A DNA stretch of 64,000 nt. Origin: Comamonadaceae bacterium. GTDB lineage: Bacteria > Pseudomonadota > Gammaproteobacteria > Burkholderiales > Burkholderiaceae_C. The notes under the pieces were generated by a model that worked only from the letters and a program-made list of their open reading frames with translations, searched no databases and was not told the DNA's origin. How positions within the stretch are numbered: position 1 is the stretch's first letter; every line of letters begins with the position of its first letter. Both the position numbers and the translations under genes were made by a program. Below, in pieces: positions 44,220 through 53,433 of the stretch. The stretch is from assembly GCA_027486755.1 (NCBI GenBank), contig JAIXOM010000059.1:248001-312000 (forward strand), written 5' to 3'.

Positions 44220-46361
44220 ATGAACATACTCTTTCCCTTGCTGATGCGCCTGGCGCAAATCCAGTCGGAGCCGGTAGACCGACTGGCCTTGCAGGCCGCC
44301 ATCGAACAAATCGATAAGCAGGAGCAGACGGTGGAGCCGTCCTCGCCGCGCCAGTTCATCGAGCAAGTGCTGCAATCGCTACAGCTGCCCAAGGCGCGCT
44401 TTCTCAAGTCATCCTCTGTCGATCCGGCCGCCTGTCCTTGTCTGATTCACCGGCCGGACCAGGGCTGGGCCCTCTTGCGCGGCCGCACCGCGCAAAACGA
44501 GTGGCTGACGGAGACCTATGACGCCCAGACCAACCGCTGGGTCGAAACGCCTCGCCATGCCTTGAGTGAATGGCTGGTGCTCAAGGTCAAGCTGGCCCGT
44601 CCCTATGACGCGGCCGGCAGCGAGGTGTTCAAGTTGATCCTGCGCGAGGTCTTCTCGCGCAGGCGCATCTGGATCGAAGGCGCACTGGCGGGCCTGACCA
44701 TCAACACCATCGCCTTGGCAACCTCTTTTTACAGCATGCAGGTCTACGACCGGGTGGTGCCCACCGGCGCCAGCCAGACCCTGTGGGTACTGACCACCGG
44801 TGTGCTGCTGGCGGTTTTTTTCGAGACCCTGGCCAAGCTGGCGCGCGCGCGCCTGTTTGAGCAGTTGGTCGATCATGTCGACCAAAAGCTCGCGCGCGAG
44901 GTCTACAGTCGCTTTCTGTCCATCCGGCTTGACCAACTGCCGCGCAGCGTTGGCTCGCTGGCTGCACAGCTCAAAGGCTATGAGACGGTACGCGGCTTTT
45001 TGACGGCGGTCACCTCGCACGTCATGATCGATGTGCCTTTTGCGCTGCTGTTTCTGCTGGTGATCTTTTGGGTAGGCGGCTGGCTCGCCGCTATACCCCT
45101 GGTTTTCTTCCTTATCTCCCTCTCGCTGGGCTTGTTCTTTCGCCGCCGGGTTGACGTGCTGAGCAAGAAGGCCAATGCGGCCAGCAACTTCAAGACGGGT
45201 TTGCTGGTGGAAACGGTCGAAGGCGCCGAAACCATCAAGTCCGGCCAAAGCGGCTGGCGCATGCTCTCGCGCTGGATAGGCACCACCGACGAGGCGCGTG
45301 ATGTCGAGCAGGAGATGCGCCGGGTCAGTGAATACAGCCAGTTCATGCTCGCTGGCATGCAGCAGCTGTCGTACATCTTGATGGTTGCCGCTGGCGCTAT
45401 GCAGATCTCGCGTGGCGAATTGACCATGGGTGCCATGATCGCCTGCTCCATCCTCTCAGGCCGGGTGCTTGGCCCGGTAGCCGCCCTGCCGGATCGCCTG
45501 ATCCAGTGGGCCCATACCCGCACTGCCTTGCAAGGACTTGATCGCATCTGGTCACTGCAGGATGACCATCACGGTCAGGAGCAGGCGATCGCGCCGCAGA
45601 CCATCAAGGGCCATTACAGCTTTGAAAAGGTCGCCGCCAGCTATGGTCAGGGCCAGGCACTGGCCATTGCTGAGCTACAGATTCAGCCGGGCGAGAAGAT
45701 CGGTGTGCTCGGCCCCATAGGCGCGGGCAAGACCACCTTCCTGCGCTTGCTCAGTGGCATGTACAAGCCGCAGACGGGCTTGGTCCGCATCGATGGGCTT
45801 GATCTGGCCCATGTGTCTAAGCCGGTGCTGGCCGAGCGGGTTGGCTATTTGCAGCAAGAGGGGCGCCTATTTGCTGGCACTTTGCGCGAGAACCTGATCC
45901 TCGGTCTGATCGATCCGGGTGATGATGTGATCCTGGAGGCCGCGCGGGTGACCGGTCTGATGCAGTCGGTCATTAGCCCCAATCCCCAGGGCTTGCAGCA
46001 GATGATTCACGAAGGTGGAACCGGCCTGTCGTCGGGACAGCGTCAACTGGTCAACCTCACTCGCGTGTTTCTGCGTCACCCTCGTGTCTGGTTGCTCGAT
46101 GAGCCGACTGCCTCGATGGACGGCGCGCTTGAGCAGCATATTTTGGGGGCTCTGGCCAAATCTCTGCAGCCCGAGGATGTGTTGGTGGTGGTCACCCACA
46201 AGCCCGAATTGCTGCGCTTGGTCAATCGCATCATCGTGATTGCCAACCATCAAATCGTCATGGATGGGCCCAAGGACGCGGTGCTGCAGCGCTTGAGCCA
46301 AGGCCGTAACCAGGCGCAGCCAGCCGGCGCTTCGCCGCCCGCGCAAGGAGCAGTCGCATGA
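44220..46361 (+). CDS. type I secretion ABC transporter (permease/ATPase)
   Basis: The 713-residue exporter has an N-terminal domain of about 130 residues, a six-helix membrane domain (about 155-430) and an ATPase domain. The Walker A motif GPIGAGKTT is at residues 498-506, the signature LSSGQRQLV and Walker B VWLLDEPTAS follow. The N-terminal domain lacks the Cys/His pair of a C39 peptidase, so it is a C39-like non-cleaving domain as in RTX toxin and LapB exporters. ATG 44220 is used. Its stop overlaps the next ATG by 4 bp. Confidence 0.91.
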   Translation: MNILFPLLMRLAQIQSEPVDRLALQAAIEQIDKQEQTVEPSSPRQFIEQVLQSLQLPKARFLKSSSVDPAACPCLIHRPDQGWALLRGRTAQNEWLTETYDAQTNRWVETPRHALSEWLVLKVKLARPYDAAGSEVFKLILREVFSRRRIWIEGALAGLTINTIALATSFYSMQVYDRVVPTGASQTLWVLTTGVLLAVFFETLAKLARARLFEQLVDHVDQKLAREVYSRFLSIRLDQLPRSVGSLAAQLKGYETVRGFLTAVTSHVMIDVPFALLFLLVIFWVGGWLAAIPLVFFLISLSLGLFFRRRVDVLSKKANAASNFKTGLLVETVEGAETIKSGQSGWRMLSRWIGTTDEARDVEQEMRRVSEYSQFMLAGMQQLSYILMVAAGAMQISRGELTMGAMIACSILSGRVLGPVAALPDRLIQWAHTRTALQGLDRIWSLQDDHHGQEQAIAPQTIKGHYSFEKVAASYGQGQALAIAELQIQPGEKIGVLGPIGAGKTTFLRLLSGMYKPQTGLVRIDGLDLAHVSKPVLAERVGYLQQEGRLFAGTLRENLILGLIDPGDDVILEAARVTGLMQSVISPNPQGLQQMIHEGGTGLSSGQRQLVNLTRVFLRHPRVWLLDEPTASMDGALEQHILGALAKSLQPEDVLVVVTHKPELLRLVNRIIVIANHQIVMDGPKDAVLQRLSQGRNQAQPAGASPPAQGAVA

Positions 46362-47518
46362 GCGAGCGCAAATCGGGTTTCGGCCCTTCCCTCATTGTTG
46401 TTCTGGCGGTGATGTTTTCCGTCTTCATCGCTTGGGCCGCCTGGTTCGAGATCGACCAGACGGTGCGGGCCCAGGGCTCGGTCATCACCAGCGCCCGCAC
46501 CCAGATCATCCAGGCGGCAGACGGAGGTGTGCTGGCTCAGATCCTGGTTCAGGAAGGGCAGGAGGTCAAACCGGGGCAGCGGCTGGCTATGCTGGAGAAG
46601 GACCGCAGCAGCGCATCGTTCGAGGAAAGTCGGGCCAAAGTGGCTGCCTTGCAGGCGGCCCTGATCCGCGCCCGCTCCGAATCGCAGGGCGTGCAAAGCA
46701 GCAAGCCGGTGTTTCCCGCATCGGTTCGGGCCTATCCCGACTTTGTGGCAGCGCAGGAAAGGCTCTTTGCCCAAAAGCGCGCCAGCCTGCTCGACACCAC
46801 TGAGTCGCTCGAAGACGCCCTCAAGCTGGCGCGTGAAGAGCTGGAGATGAACCAGAAACTGCTCAAGTCCGGCGACGTCAGCCGCCTGGAGGTCATGCGG
46901 GCCTTGCGGCAAGTCAGTGACCTGGAGGCGCGCCTGAGTGAGGCGCGCAACAAGTACCTGCAGGAAGCCAGGTTGGAGGTCGCCCGCTTGGAGGACGAGT
47001 TGTCCTCGCAGCGCTACAAGCTCGACGAGCGGCGCAGCGTGCTCGAGCACACCGACTTGATCGCTCCGGTGGCGGGCATCGTCAAGTACCTGCGGGTCAA
47101 TACGGTGGGCGGGGTGCTGCGCGCCGGTGATGAGCTGATGCAGATCTCGCCGACCGACAGCGAAATGGTCATCGAGGCCAAGATCAACCCGGTGGACATC
47201 GGCCAGCTCGAACTCGGACTGCCGGTCCAGATCAAGCTCGATGCGTTTGACTACTCCGTCTATGGAATGCTCTCTGGAAAGCTCACCTACATCAGCTCCG
47301 ATACGCTGGTGGAGCAGGCCCCCAACGGCCAGTCGACGAGTACCTACCGGGCGCAGATCAAGCTCGATGCTGTCCAAGACAATCTGGCCCTGGCCAAGGT
47401 CGCCCTCAAGCCCGGCATGACCGCAACCATTGATGTCAAGACCCGCACCCGCAGCGTCTTGCGCTATTTGCTCAAGCCTGTGATCAAAACTTTCTCCGGG
47501 GCGCTCAACGAGCGCTGA
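46358..47518 (+). CDS. HlyD-family membrane fusion protein
   Basis: This 386-residue periplasmic adaptor links the ABC exporter to the TolC channel. One N-terminal membrane helix (residues ~11-30) is followed by a lipoyl-like half (QAADGGVLAQILVQEGQEVK), a long coiled coil (about 80-215), the second lipoyl half and a beta-barrel domain (VIEAKINPVDIGQLELGLPV). The C-terminal KPGMTATIDVKTRTRSVL is the classic HlyD ending. Its ATG overlaps the ABC stop (ATGA). Confidence 0.92.
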   Translation: MSERKSGFGPSLIVVLAVMFSVFIAWAAWFEIDQTVRAQGSVITSARTQIIQAADGGVLAQILVQEGQEVKPGQRLAMLEKDRSSASFEESRAKVAALQAALIRARSESQGVQSSKPVFPASVRAYPDFVAAQERLFAQKRASLLDTTESLEDALKLAREELEMNQKLLKSGDVSRLEVMRALRQVSDLEARLSEARNKYLQEARLEVARLEDELSSQRYKLDERRSVLEHTDLIAPVAGIVKYLRVNTVGGVLRAGDELMQISPTDSEMVIEAKINPVDIGQLELGLPVQIKLDAFDYSVYGMLSGKLTYISSDTLVEQAPNGQSTSTYRAQIKLDAVQDNLALAKVALKPGMTATIDVKTRTRSVLRYLLKPVIKTFSGALNER

Positions 47519-47541
47519 ACCTGCTTTCAGGAGTTTCAATC

Positions 47542-48246
47542 ATGCACATCGGCATTTTGGAAGATGACGATACCTTGGCCCAGCATCTGGCCAAGGTGGT
47601 TCAATCGGCGGGCCATACCAGCGCGGTGTTCAACACAGCCAAGTCCTTTCTGTCCTCGCTGACCAGAAACACCTTTGACCTACTGGTCTTCGACTGGAAA
47701 TTGCCCGATCAGGACGGGCTGAAGGTGCTCAAGCAGTTGCGTGCGTCCTTCCAGGGCGATACGCCGGTGATCTTTCTGACGGGCATGCATGATGAGCAAG
47801 CCATCGTCAATGCGCTAGAGGCCGGCGCCGAAGACTACTGTGTCAAGCCCTTGCGACCAGCGGAATTCCTGGCCCGCATCGCGGCCTTGCAAAGGCGCAT
47901 CTATCCGGTCAAGCAAACCGGCGGTACGCAGACTCACCACGGCTATACCTTCGACCTGGTGTCTCGGATGATCAATTGGGAGGGGGGCCAGGCGCAGTTT
48001 TCTGGCAAGGAGTTTGAACTCGCCCGCTTTCTTTTTGAAAATGCCGACCGTTCTCTCTCGCGAGAGCGCCTGATGCAGGAGGTCTGGTCGCGCGAGGACG
48101 ATCCCTTCTCGCGCACACTAGACGTACACATCTCCAGGATACGCTCGCGCCTGGGCCTGAGCGGCCAGTCCAACATCCGCTTGCGTTCGGTCCACGGTTT
48201 TGGCTATCAACTGATCACCTACGCAGCGGTGGGCCAAGACGACTAA
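47542..48246 (+). CDS. OmpR-family response regulator
   Basis: The 234-residue regulator has a receiver domain (phosphoacceptor Asp51 in VFDWKLPDQDG, Lys in CVKPLRP) and a C-terminal winged helix (EFELARFLFENADRSLSRER; then HISRIRSRLGL). It begins 23 bp after the HlyD gene and is followed by a histidine kinase, so the secretion genes are linked to their own two-component system. CAGGAG precedes the ATG. Confidence 0.93.
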   Translation: MHIGILEDDDTLAQHLAKVVQSAGHTSAVFNTAKSFLSSLTRNTFDLLVFDWKLPDQDGLKVLKQLRASFQGDTPVIFLTGMHDEQAIVNALEAGAEDYCVKPLRPAEFLARIAALQRRIYPVKQTGGTQTHHGYTFDLVSRMINWEGGQAQFSGKEFELARFLFENADRSLSRERLMQEVWSREDDPFSRTLDVHISRIRSRLGLSGQSNIRLRSVHGFGYQLITYAAVGQDD

Positions 48247-48276
48247 GGTCGTTCCATCGCAAGTCTGCCTGCAACC

Positions 48277-50544
48277 GTGGCTGAGTCAGCCCCTTCCAAC
48301 CCGGCAGGCACAGCAGCCCGTCCTCAGAGCAGCTGGCGATATTGGCTTATCGGCAGCGGCCGTGAAGTTCTTGCGCTTTTGCTCATCAGCACTGCGCTGC
48401 TGGCCATATTGGTCTGGAGCGATGCGGGCGGTTCGATCAGCAAGCGTGCTTATGACCGGCTCGAGTTGCTGCTGGGTTTTCGCGCCTCGCCCGAGGTGGT
48501 GCTGGTGGCCATCGACGAGCACAGTCAGCGCGAACTGGGCGGCTGGCCGGTCTCCCGCCTGCACTATGCGCGACTGATCGAGCGTCTGGTCGACGAGGGC
48601 CAGGCGCCGGCGGTGCTCGGCTTTGACCTGCTATTTCTCAATGAACGCGAGACCGACGTCGTGCTGGCCGCGCAAATGGCGCGCTTGCCGGTGGTGCTGC
48701 CGGCCGTGCTTTCGAGTTCAGGGCCTGGCGTTGGGATCAGCGCTGCGGCGCAGTGGCAGGCGACGGCGCCTTTGTTGGCCAAAGCTGCGCGGGCGAGCGG
48801 ACATATCCATGTGCGCTATGAGAGCGACGGGATTTTGCGCGGCATACAAACCCGCCTGCACGGGCAACTCCATTTTTCGCTGGCGCTGATGGAGGCCGCC
48901 GGCCTGCCCAATCAGACGGCCTGGCCGCACGCCGACTACCTGCGCTTTCCCATGGTCGATCCTGCGCGGCCGTTTACGACCTTGCGCCTGTCCGATCTGC
49001 TCGATGCGGGCAAGCCCTTGCCGGCGCTCAAGGGGAAGATCGTATTGGTCGGGGTGACCGACCCTTTGCTGGGCGATCATCATGCGACGATTTACTCGGG
49101 GTCAGCAGCCTCAGGCACACCCGGAGTGGCTATCTTGGCCAGCGCCGTCAATGCCCAGCTCAGCGGGCGTTGGGTGCGGGTGGTGCCCGAGGCCTGGGTG
49201 TTTGCGGGCAGTCTGGTGCTACTTTTTGGGGTGATGCTGGCGCTGCAGGTCTGGCACCCCAGGCGCTTGCGCGTCATGACCCTGAGCATCGCCCTTTGCT
49301 TGCCGGTGATCTCGGTGGTGGCGCTGATCGGTGGCGGCTGGTGGGTCGACCTGGTGCCGATCTGGCTGACTCTGTTCGTCCTGGCGCTGATGTGGGTATG
49401 GCTGCGGCTGGAGAGTAACTTGCGCTACCTCAAACGCAAGTCCCTCGAACTGCAGGTCGGCGGCCCATCGCGGCCACAGGTCCGCGGTGCCGGCGGCATT
49501 TCGCGGCTGGAGCAAGACCTCGATTGGGCCATCGATTTGCAAGGCCGCCAGCTCGACCTGCTCCATCAGATGATGGAGCACCTGCCCGAGGCGATGGCCG
49601 TCATAGACCCAGGCAGCATGGTGGTGCAGATCAACGGCCGTATGCAGGCCCTGGGCAGGGGCGGTCTGCGCAGCGGTATCAGCCTGAGGGATCTGGCCCA
49701 GCAATTGGGCTTGCCGGCAGACACATGGGATGCCCTTGTGACCCTGTCAGCGCAGCCGGATGCCAGCCTTCAGGTGCGCTGCCCTGTGGGGGAACGATCG
49801 GTCTACATCAAGACCACCACCTTCGATGCGCAGGGTGCCCAGGGACTGCGCCTGTTGATGCTGCTTGATGTCACCGAGCTCAAACAGTCCCAGGCTCAGC
49901 GCGATCAAGCACTGAGCTTTCTCTCGCATGATATGCGTACGCCGGTAGCTTCTATTTTGGCGCTCAGCCGGCAACTGCAGAGCTTGGAGGGCGCGCCGGC
50001 GCAGTGCGCGGCCGATGCAGTCAGTGTGATGGGCCATGCCCATCAGCTCATGCGCTTGATGGACGGTTTTCTTTTTGAGAGCATGGCCCACGGCCAGAAC
50101 CTGAACTTGGCGCAGCGCTTGATCGACGACTTGCTCGACGATGCGATGGCCCAGGTGCGTGACCTGGCCAGCGCCCGCGGCATGCAAATCCAGTTTGAAA
50201 GTGGCGAACGCTATTTCTTTGTGCAGGTTTCGACCTCGCTGATGGTCAGGGTCTTCATGAACCTGCTGCTCAACGCCATTAAGTACGGCGAGCGGGGCAC
50301 ACAGATCACCGTCTTGGCCGAACCTGCCGGGCCAAGCGCTGTGAGGATCACGGTCAGTAACCGCATTGCCGCGCTCGGTACCGATGTCGACGAGACCATC
50401 ATGACGCAGGGCTTTGGTTTGGGCCTGGATTTTGTGCGTACCGTGTTGGAACGCCACCAGGGTCAATTGCACACGGACATCGACAGGGCATCAGGGCTGG
50501 CCCGGGTCAGCATCAGCCTGCCTGGCCTGATGGACAAGGCCTGA
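48277..50544 (+). CDS. CHASE2-domain sensor histidine kinase
   Basis: The 755-residue membrane kinase starts at GTG 48277. A first helix (~27-46) leads to a periplasmic CHASE2 domain (about 50-300; VVLVAIDEHSQRELGGWP, GKIVLVGVTDPLLGD). Three clustered helices follow (~305-370), then a PAS-like domain and a HisKA domain with His551 in FLSHDMRTP. The ATPase domain has the N box NLLLNAIKYG and a G2-like GFGLGLDFV. The G1 box is degenerate: VSNRIAALGTDVDE replaces the usual D.G.G. It may still work as a kinase. It is the likely partner of the OmpR-type regulator. Confidence 0.88.
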   Translation: MAESAPSNPAGTAARPQSSWRYWLIGSGREVLALLLISTALLAILVWSDAGGSISKRAYDRLELLLGFRASPEVVLVAIDEHSQRELGGWPVSRLHYARLIERLVDEGQAPAVLGFDLLFLNERETDVVLAAQMARLPVVLPAVLSSSGPGVGISAAAQWQATAPLLAKAARASGHIHVRYESDGILRGIQTRLHGQLHFSLALMEAAGLPNQTAWPHADYLRFPMVDPARPFTTLRLSDLLDAGKPLPALKGKIVLVGVTDPLLGDHHATIYSGSAASGTPGVAILASAVNAQLSGRWVRVVPEAWVFAGSLVLLFGVMLALQVWHPRRLRVMTLSIALCLPVISVVALIGGGWWVDLVPIWLTLFVLALMWVWLRLESNLRYLKRKSLELQVGGPSRPQVRGAGGISRLEQDLDWAIDLQGRQLDLLHQMMEHLPEAMAVIDPGSMVVQINGRMQALGRGGLRSGISLRDLAQQLGLPADTWDALVTLSAQPDASLQVRCPVGERSVYIKTTTFDAQGAQGLRLLMLLDVTELKQSQAQRDQALSFLSHDMRTPVASILALSRQLQSLEGAPAQCAADAVSVMGHAHQLMRLMDGFLFESMAHGQNLNLAQRLIDDLLDDAMAQVRDLASARGMQIQFESGERYFFVQVSTSLMVRVFMNLLLNAIKYGERGTQITVLAEPAGPSAVRITVSNRIAALGTDVDETIMTQGFGLGLDFVRTVLERHQGQLHTDIDRASGLARVSISLPGLMDKA

Positions 50545-51324
50545 TCAAGGTAATTGCTGCGCCAGGGTGCTGGCCTTGGCGCTGGTGTCGAAAGCGCTGG
50601 GCGCGGCCGGAGTGGGCGCGGCCTCGATAGCCTGTGCCACGGCTTGCGGCAAAGCGGCCAGGCTGACCGTCTCGGCCCGGGTCACGATGCCCAGGCTCAG
50701 GGCAGATTGCTGCATGTGCACGGTGCATTCGTGGCGGGGGGCGCGCGCTGACGGGCAGTACTGGGGCCTTTGTTCACCCGGGCCGGTACTCATGGCCGGA
50801 ACCACCAAAAAACCTGAGGGGTCCTTCATCTGGACGATGGCCTGCTCGATGATGGCTGCGGCGTAATTGGCGCCCATGCGTTGGCGGTAGTAGTCCAGCA
50901 TCAGCGGGGCTGCCGCTTCGCTGGCCTGCCCGGTGCGGGCGTTGTAGGCGCCGTGGATGCCGATCACGCTGGCTGGCTGCCGGGGCAGGCTGGCAAATTG
51001 CCGCTGCTCGCCGGCCATGAAGATCAGGCTGCAAGCCGACATGCAGTGGCCGGCCGCCAGCGTCGTGATGCGAAGGTCCTCCAGCCACCGGGCAATGCGC
51101 AGGCTGGCCATCAGGGCGCCGCCGGGCGAGTTGACCAGGATCAGTCTTTCCACAGGCGCTTGTGCGTGGGCAGCGCGCAAGGCCAGATCGTCGCCGATCT
51201 GAATCACGCCGCTGGCATACAGATCGCCGCCATCGCGGTGCAAGGTCAGCGCCTGGGCAGCGCAGGACAGCGAGACCGCCCCCAGCAGGAGCATTAGATT
51301 TGTCATCAATCCATGTCTTTTCAT
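50545..51324 (-). CDS. exported ClpP/crotonase-fold serine protease-like protein
   Basis: The 259-residue protein starts with a signal peptide (LMLLLGAVSLSCAAQA). The ClpP-like fold follows: LILVNSPGGALMAS forms the oxyanion loop, CMSACSLIFMAGEQR carries the putative nucleophile serine, and VIGIHGAYN supplies a histidine. This is the pattern of COG3904-type periplasmic proteins. ATG 51324 is chosen. It converges tail-to-tail with the histidine kinase gene with no gap. Substrate and partners are unknown. Confidence 0.72.
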   Translation of the reverse strand: MKRHGLMTNLMLLLGAVSLSCAAQALTLHRDGGDLYASGVIQIGDDLALRAAHAQAPVERLILVNSPGGALMASLRIARWLEDLRITTLAAGHCMSACSLIFMAGEQRQFASLPRQPASVIGIHGAYNARTGQASEAAAPLMLDYYRQRMGANYAAAIIEQAIVQMKDPSGFLVVPAMSTGPGEQRPQYCPSARAPRHECTVHMQQSALSLGIVTRAETVSLAALPQAVAQAIEAAPTPAAPSAFDTSAKASTLAQQLP

Positions 51325-51576
51325 TTGCAAATCTCAATGGTTGTTTGCAGTTGGAGACATTATTGAATAAAGAATGTTTACATTTCAAGATCTTCGATGA
51401 CAAATAGGATATAAAATCTATACTTATTTCGCATTTGGGATTAATGAAACATGAAATTTAGCTATAAAGGGCTAATAAACAGTCAATAAAACGTTAAATT
51501 TTTCCTCGATATTTCCAATAGTTCTTCCGTGCCGACTGATCGATCCGCCCCTGGCAGGGCCGGTCACAATCCATGC
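51325..51576. other. AT-rich intergenic region
   Basis: These 252 bases between divergent genes are AT-rich relative to the neighbourhood (for example AATAAAGAATGTTTAC and ATATAAAATCTATAC). They probably hold the promoters for the protease-like gene and the pseudouridine synthase. No gene or clear named site is seen. Confidence 0.5.
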
Positions 51577-52302
51577 ATGCAGATACAGCAGCTCTTGTTT
51601 TCTCAGGGCTTTGGCACCCGGCGGGTATGTGCTGGCCTGGTCCAGCAGGGACTGGTCGAGGTCGCCGGGCGGCTTATTGATGACCCGGGCCTGGAGCTCG
51701 ATCCCGAAGGCCTGGTGTTTCGGGTGCAGGGCGTGGACTGGCTTTACCAGGAGCGCGCCTATCTCATGCTCCACAAGCCCGCCGGCTTCGAGTGCTCACA
51801 CAAGGCCGGTGCCTGGCCCAGCGTCTACACCTTGCTGCCTGCGCCCCTGCGCGAGAGGGGCGGCAGCGCGGCGGCCGGCGTGCAGGCGGTGGGCCGGCTC
51901 GATCAGGACACCACGGGCTTGCTGCTGCTGTCTGACGACGGGCGTTTCATCCACAAGCTCACCTCGCCCAAGCACCATGTGCCCAAGGTCTACGAGATCA
52001 CGCTGCGCCACGCGCTGGTCCAAAAGCAAATCGACGCGCTGCTCGCCGGCGTGGTGCTCGACGACGACCCCAAGCCGGTCCGCGCCGCCGCCTGCCAGGC
52101 CAGTGGCCCATGCGCCTTGAGCCTGACCCTGACCGAGGGCAAGTACCACCAGGTCAAGCGCATGATCGCGGCGGTCGGTAACCGGGTCGAGCAACTGCAC
52201 CGCTCGCGCATCGGGGATCTGCCTTTGCCTGCCGACCTGGCGCCCGGCCAGTGGCGCTGGCTGACGGCCGATCAGTTGCAGGCGCTGGCCTATCGCGGCT
52301 GA
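51577..52302 (+). CDS. RsuA-family pseudouridine synthase
   Basis: This RNA-modifying enzyme of 241 residues has an N-terminal S4 RNA-binding domain (QQLLFSQGFGTRR) and a catalytic domain with the aspartate motif VGRLDQDTTGLLLL. The KPAGFECSH strand and EGKYHQVKRM helix match the RsuA group, which makes pseudouridine 516 in 16S rRNA. ATG 51577 gives the normal family start; an upstream in-frame start adds unrelated residues. Confidence 0.9.
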   Translation: MQIQQLLFSQGFGTRRVCAGLVQQGLVEVAGRLIDDPGLELDPEGLVFRVQGVDWLYQERAYLMLHKPAGFECSHKAGAWPSVYTLLPAPLRERGGSAAAGVQAVGRLDQDTTGLLLLSDDGRFIHKLTSPKHHVPKVYEITLRHALVQKQIDALLAGVVLDDDPKPVRAAACQASGPCALSLTLTEGKYHQVKRMIAAVGNRVEQLHRSRIGDLPLPADLAPGQWRWLTADQLQALAYRG

Positions 52303-52440
52303 GCTCACTTCAGGCGCAGCGGGCATAGGCTGGCGCGCACCGTGCTGCCAGCCCTGCCGCTACACTTGCACGAGCTGTTTGTGAGCTCTTTGACCCCTGG
52401 CGAGCAGGGCTGATCAAGCAGTCCGAATCAATAGTAAAAA

Positions 52441-53433
52441 ATGGCAGTTTTGCAGTGTCGTCGGCGGGCCTTGATCGCCCTGGGTTTGGTGGGCATGGGC
52501 CAGCGTCTGGCGCTGGCGCAAGCGTCCCCGCCGCCCTTGTTTGTCCTTAACTCGCTCGATGGCAGCGTCAGCGTGATCGATCCCCTCAGTTACACCGAGC
52601 AAAGGCGCATCGCCACCGGCAAGGAGCCGCATCACCTCTACCTCACGCCTGACGAGAAGTCGGTCATTGTGGGCAATGCGGCCTCCGATTCGCTGACCTT
52701 CATCGACCCTCGTACGGCCCAGGTGCAGCGCACCCTGCGCGGTATTCTGGACCCCTACCACCTGCGCTTTTCGCCCGACATGAAGTGGTTCGTGACGGCC
52801 GCCAATCGACTCGACCATGTCGACATCTACCACTGGGACGGCGCGCAGCCTGCCTTGGCCAAACGCATCGTGACCAGGAAGACACCCAGCCATCTGTGGA
52901 TAGACAGCAAAAGCACCACCGTCTATGTCACCATGCAAGACAGCAATGAGCTGGTGGCCATAGACCTGGCCACCCAGACCATCAAGTGGCGCACGCCCAC
53001 CGGTGCGATGCCTGCCGATGTATATGGCCTGCCGGGTGACAAGCATGTGCTGGTGGCCCTGACCGGCAGCGATGCCCTGGAGTTGTTCGACGTCTCGGGC
53101 CCGGCCCCGCTCAAGACCGGCCATATCAAGACCGCTGCCGGCGCGCATGCCTTTCGCGCCCTCGGCGACGGCCGCCATGTCTGGGTGAGCAACCGGGTTC
53201 ACAACAGCATCTGCAAGGTCGATCTGCAAACTTTGCAGGTGGTGCAAAGCATTGCGGTGCCGGCCGGCCCCGACTGCATGGACATTTCCCGCGACGGCAA
53301 GACTTTGTATGTGACCTCCCGCTGGGCGGCGCGCCTGTCGGTGGTGGACCTGGTGAGCGGCCGCATGGTGCGCCAGGTCAAAGTGGGCAGGAGCCCGCAC
53401 GGCGTCTGGACCCTGGACCATGCACCCCGGTAA
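52441..53433 (+). CDS. exported YVTN/beta-propeller repeat protein
   Basis: The 330-residue protein has a basic leader (CRRRALIALGLVGMG..ALAQA), Sec- or Tat-like. Repeats follow with NSLDGSVSVIDPLS, NAASDSLTFIDPRT, MQDSNELVAIDLAT and SNRVHNSICKVDL, each ending in an aspartate-containing strand. This is a seven-bladed propeller of the YVTN type, located in the periplasm or secreted. Function is not predictable. It overlaps the deacetylase gene start and may be cotranscribed with it and the fatty acid hydroxylase. Confidence 0.8.
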   Translation: MAVLQCRRRALIALGLVGMGQRLALAQASPPPLFVLNSLDGSVSVIDPLSYTEQRRIATGKEPHHLYLTPDEKSVIVGNAASDSLTFIDPRTAQVQRTLRGILDPYHLRFSPDMKWFVTAANRLDHVDIYHWDGAQPALAKRIVTRKTPSHLWIDSKSTTVYVTMQDSNELVAIDLATQTIKWRTPTGAMPADVYGLPGDKHVLVALTGSDALELFDVSGPAPLKTGHIKTAAGAHAFRALGDGRHVWVSNRVHNSICKVDLQTLQVVQSIAVPAGPDCMDISRDGKTLYVTSRWAARLSVVDLVSGRMVRQVKVGRSPHGVWTLDHAPR

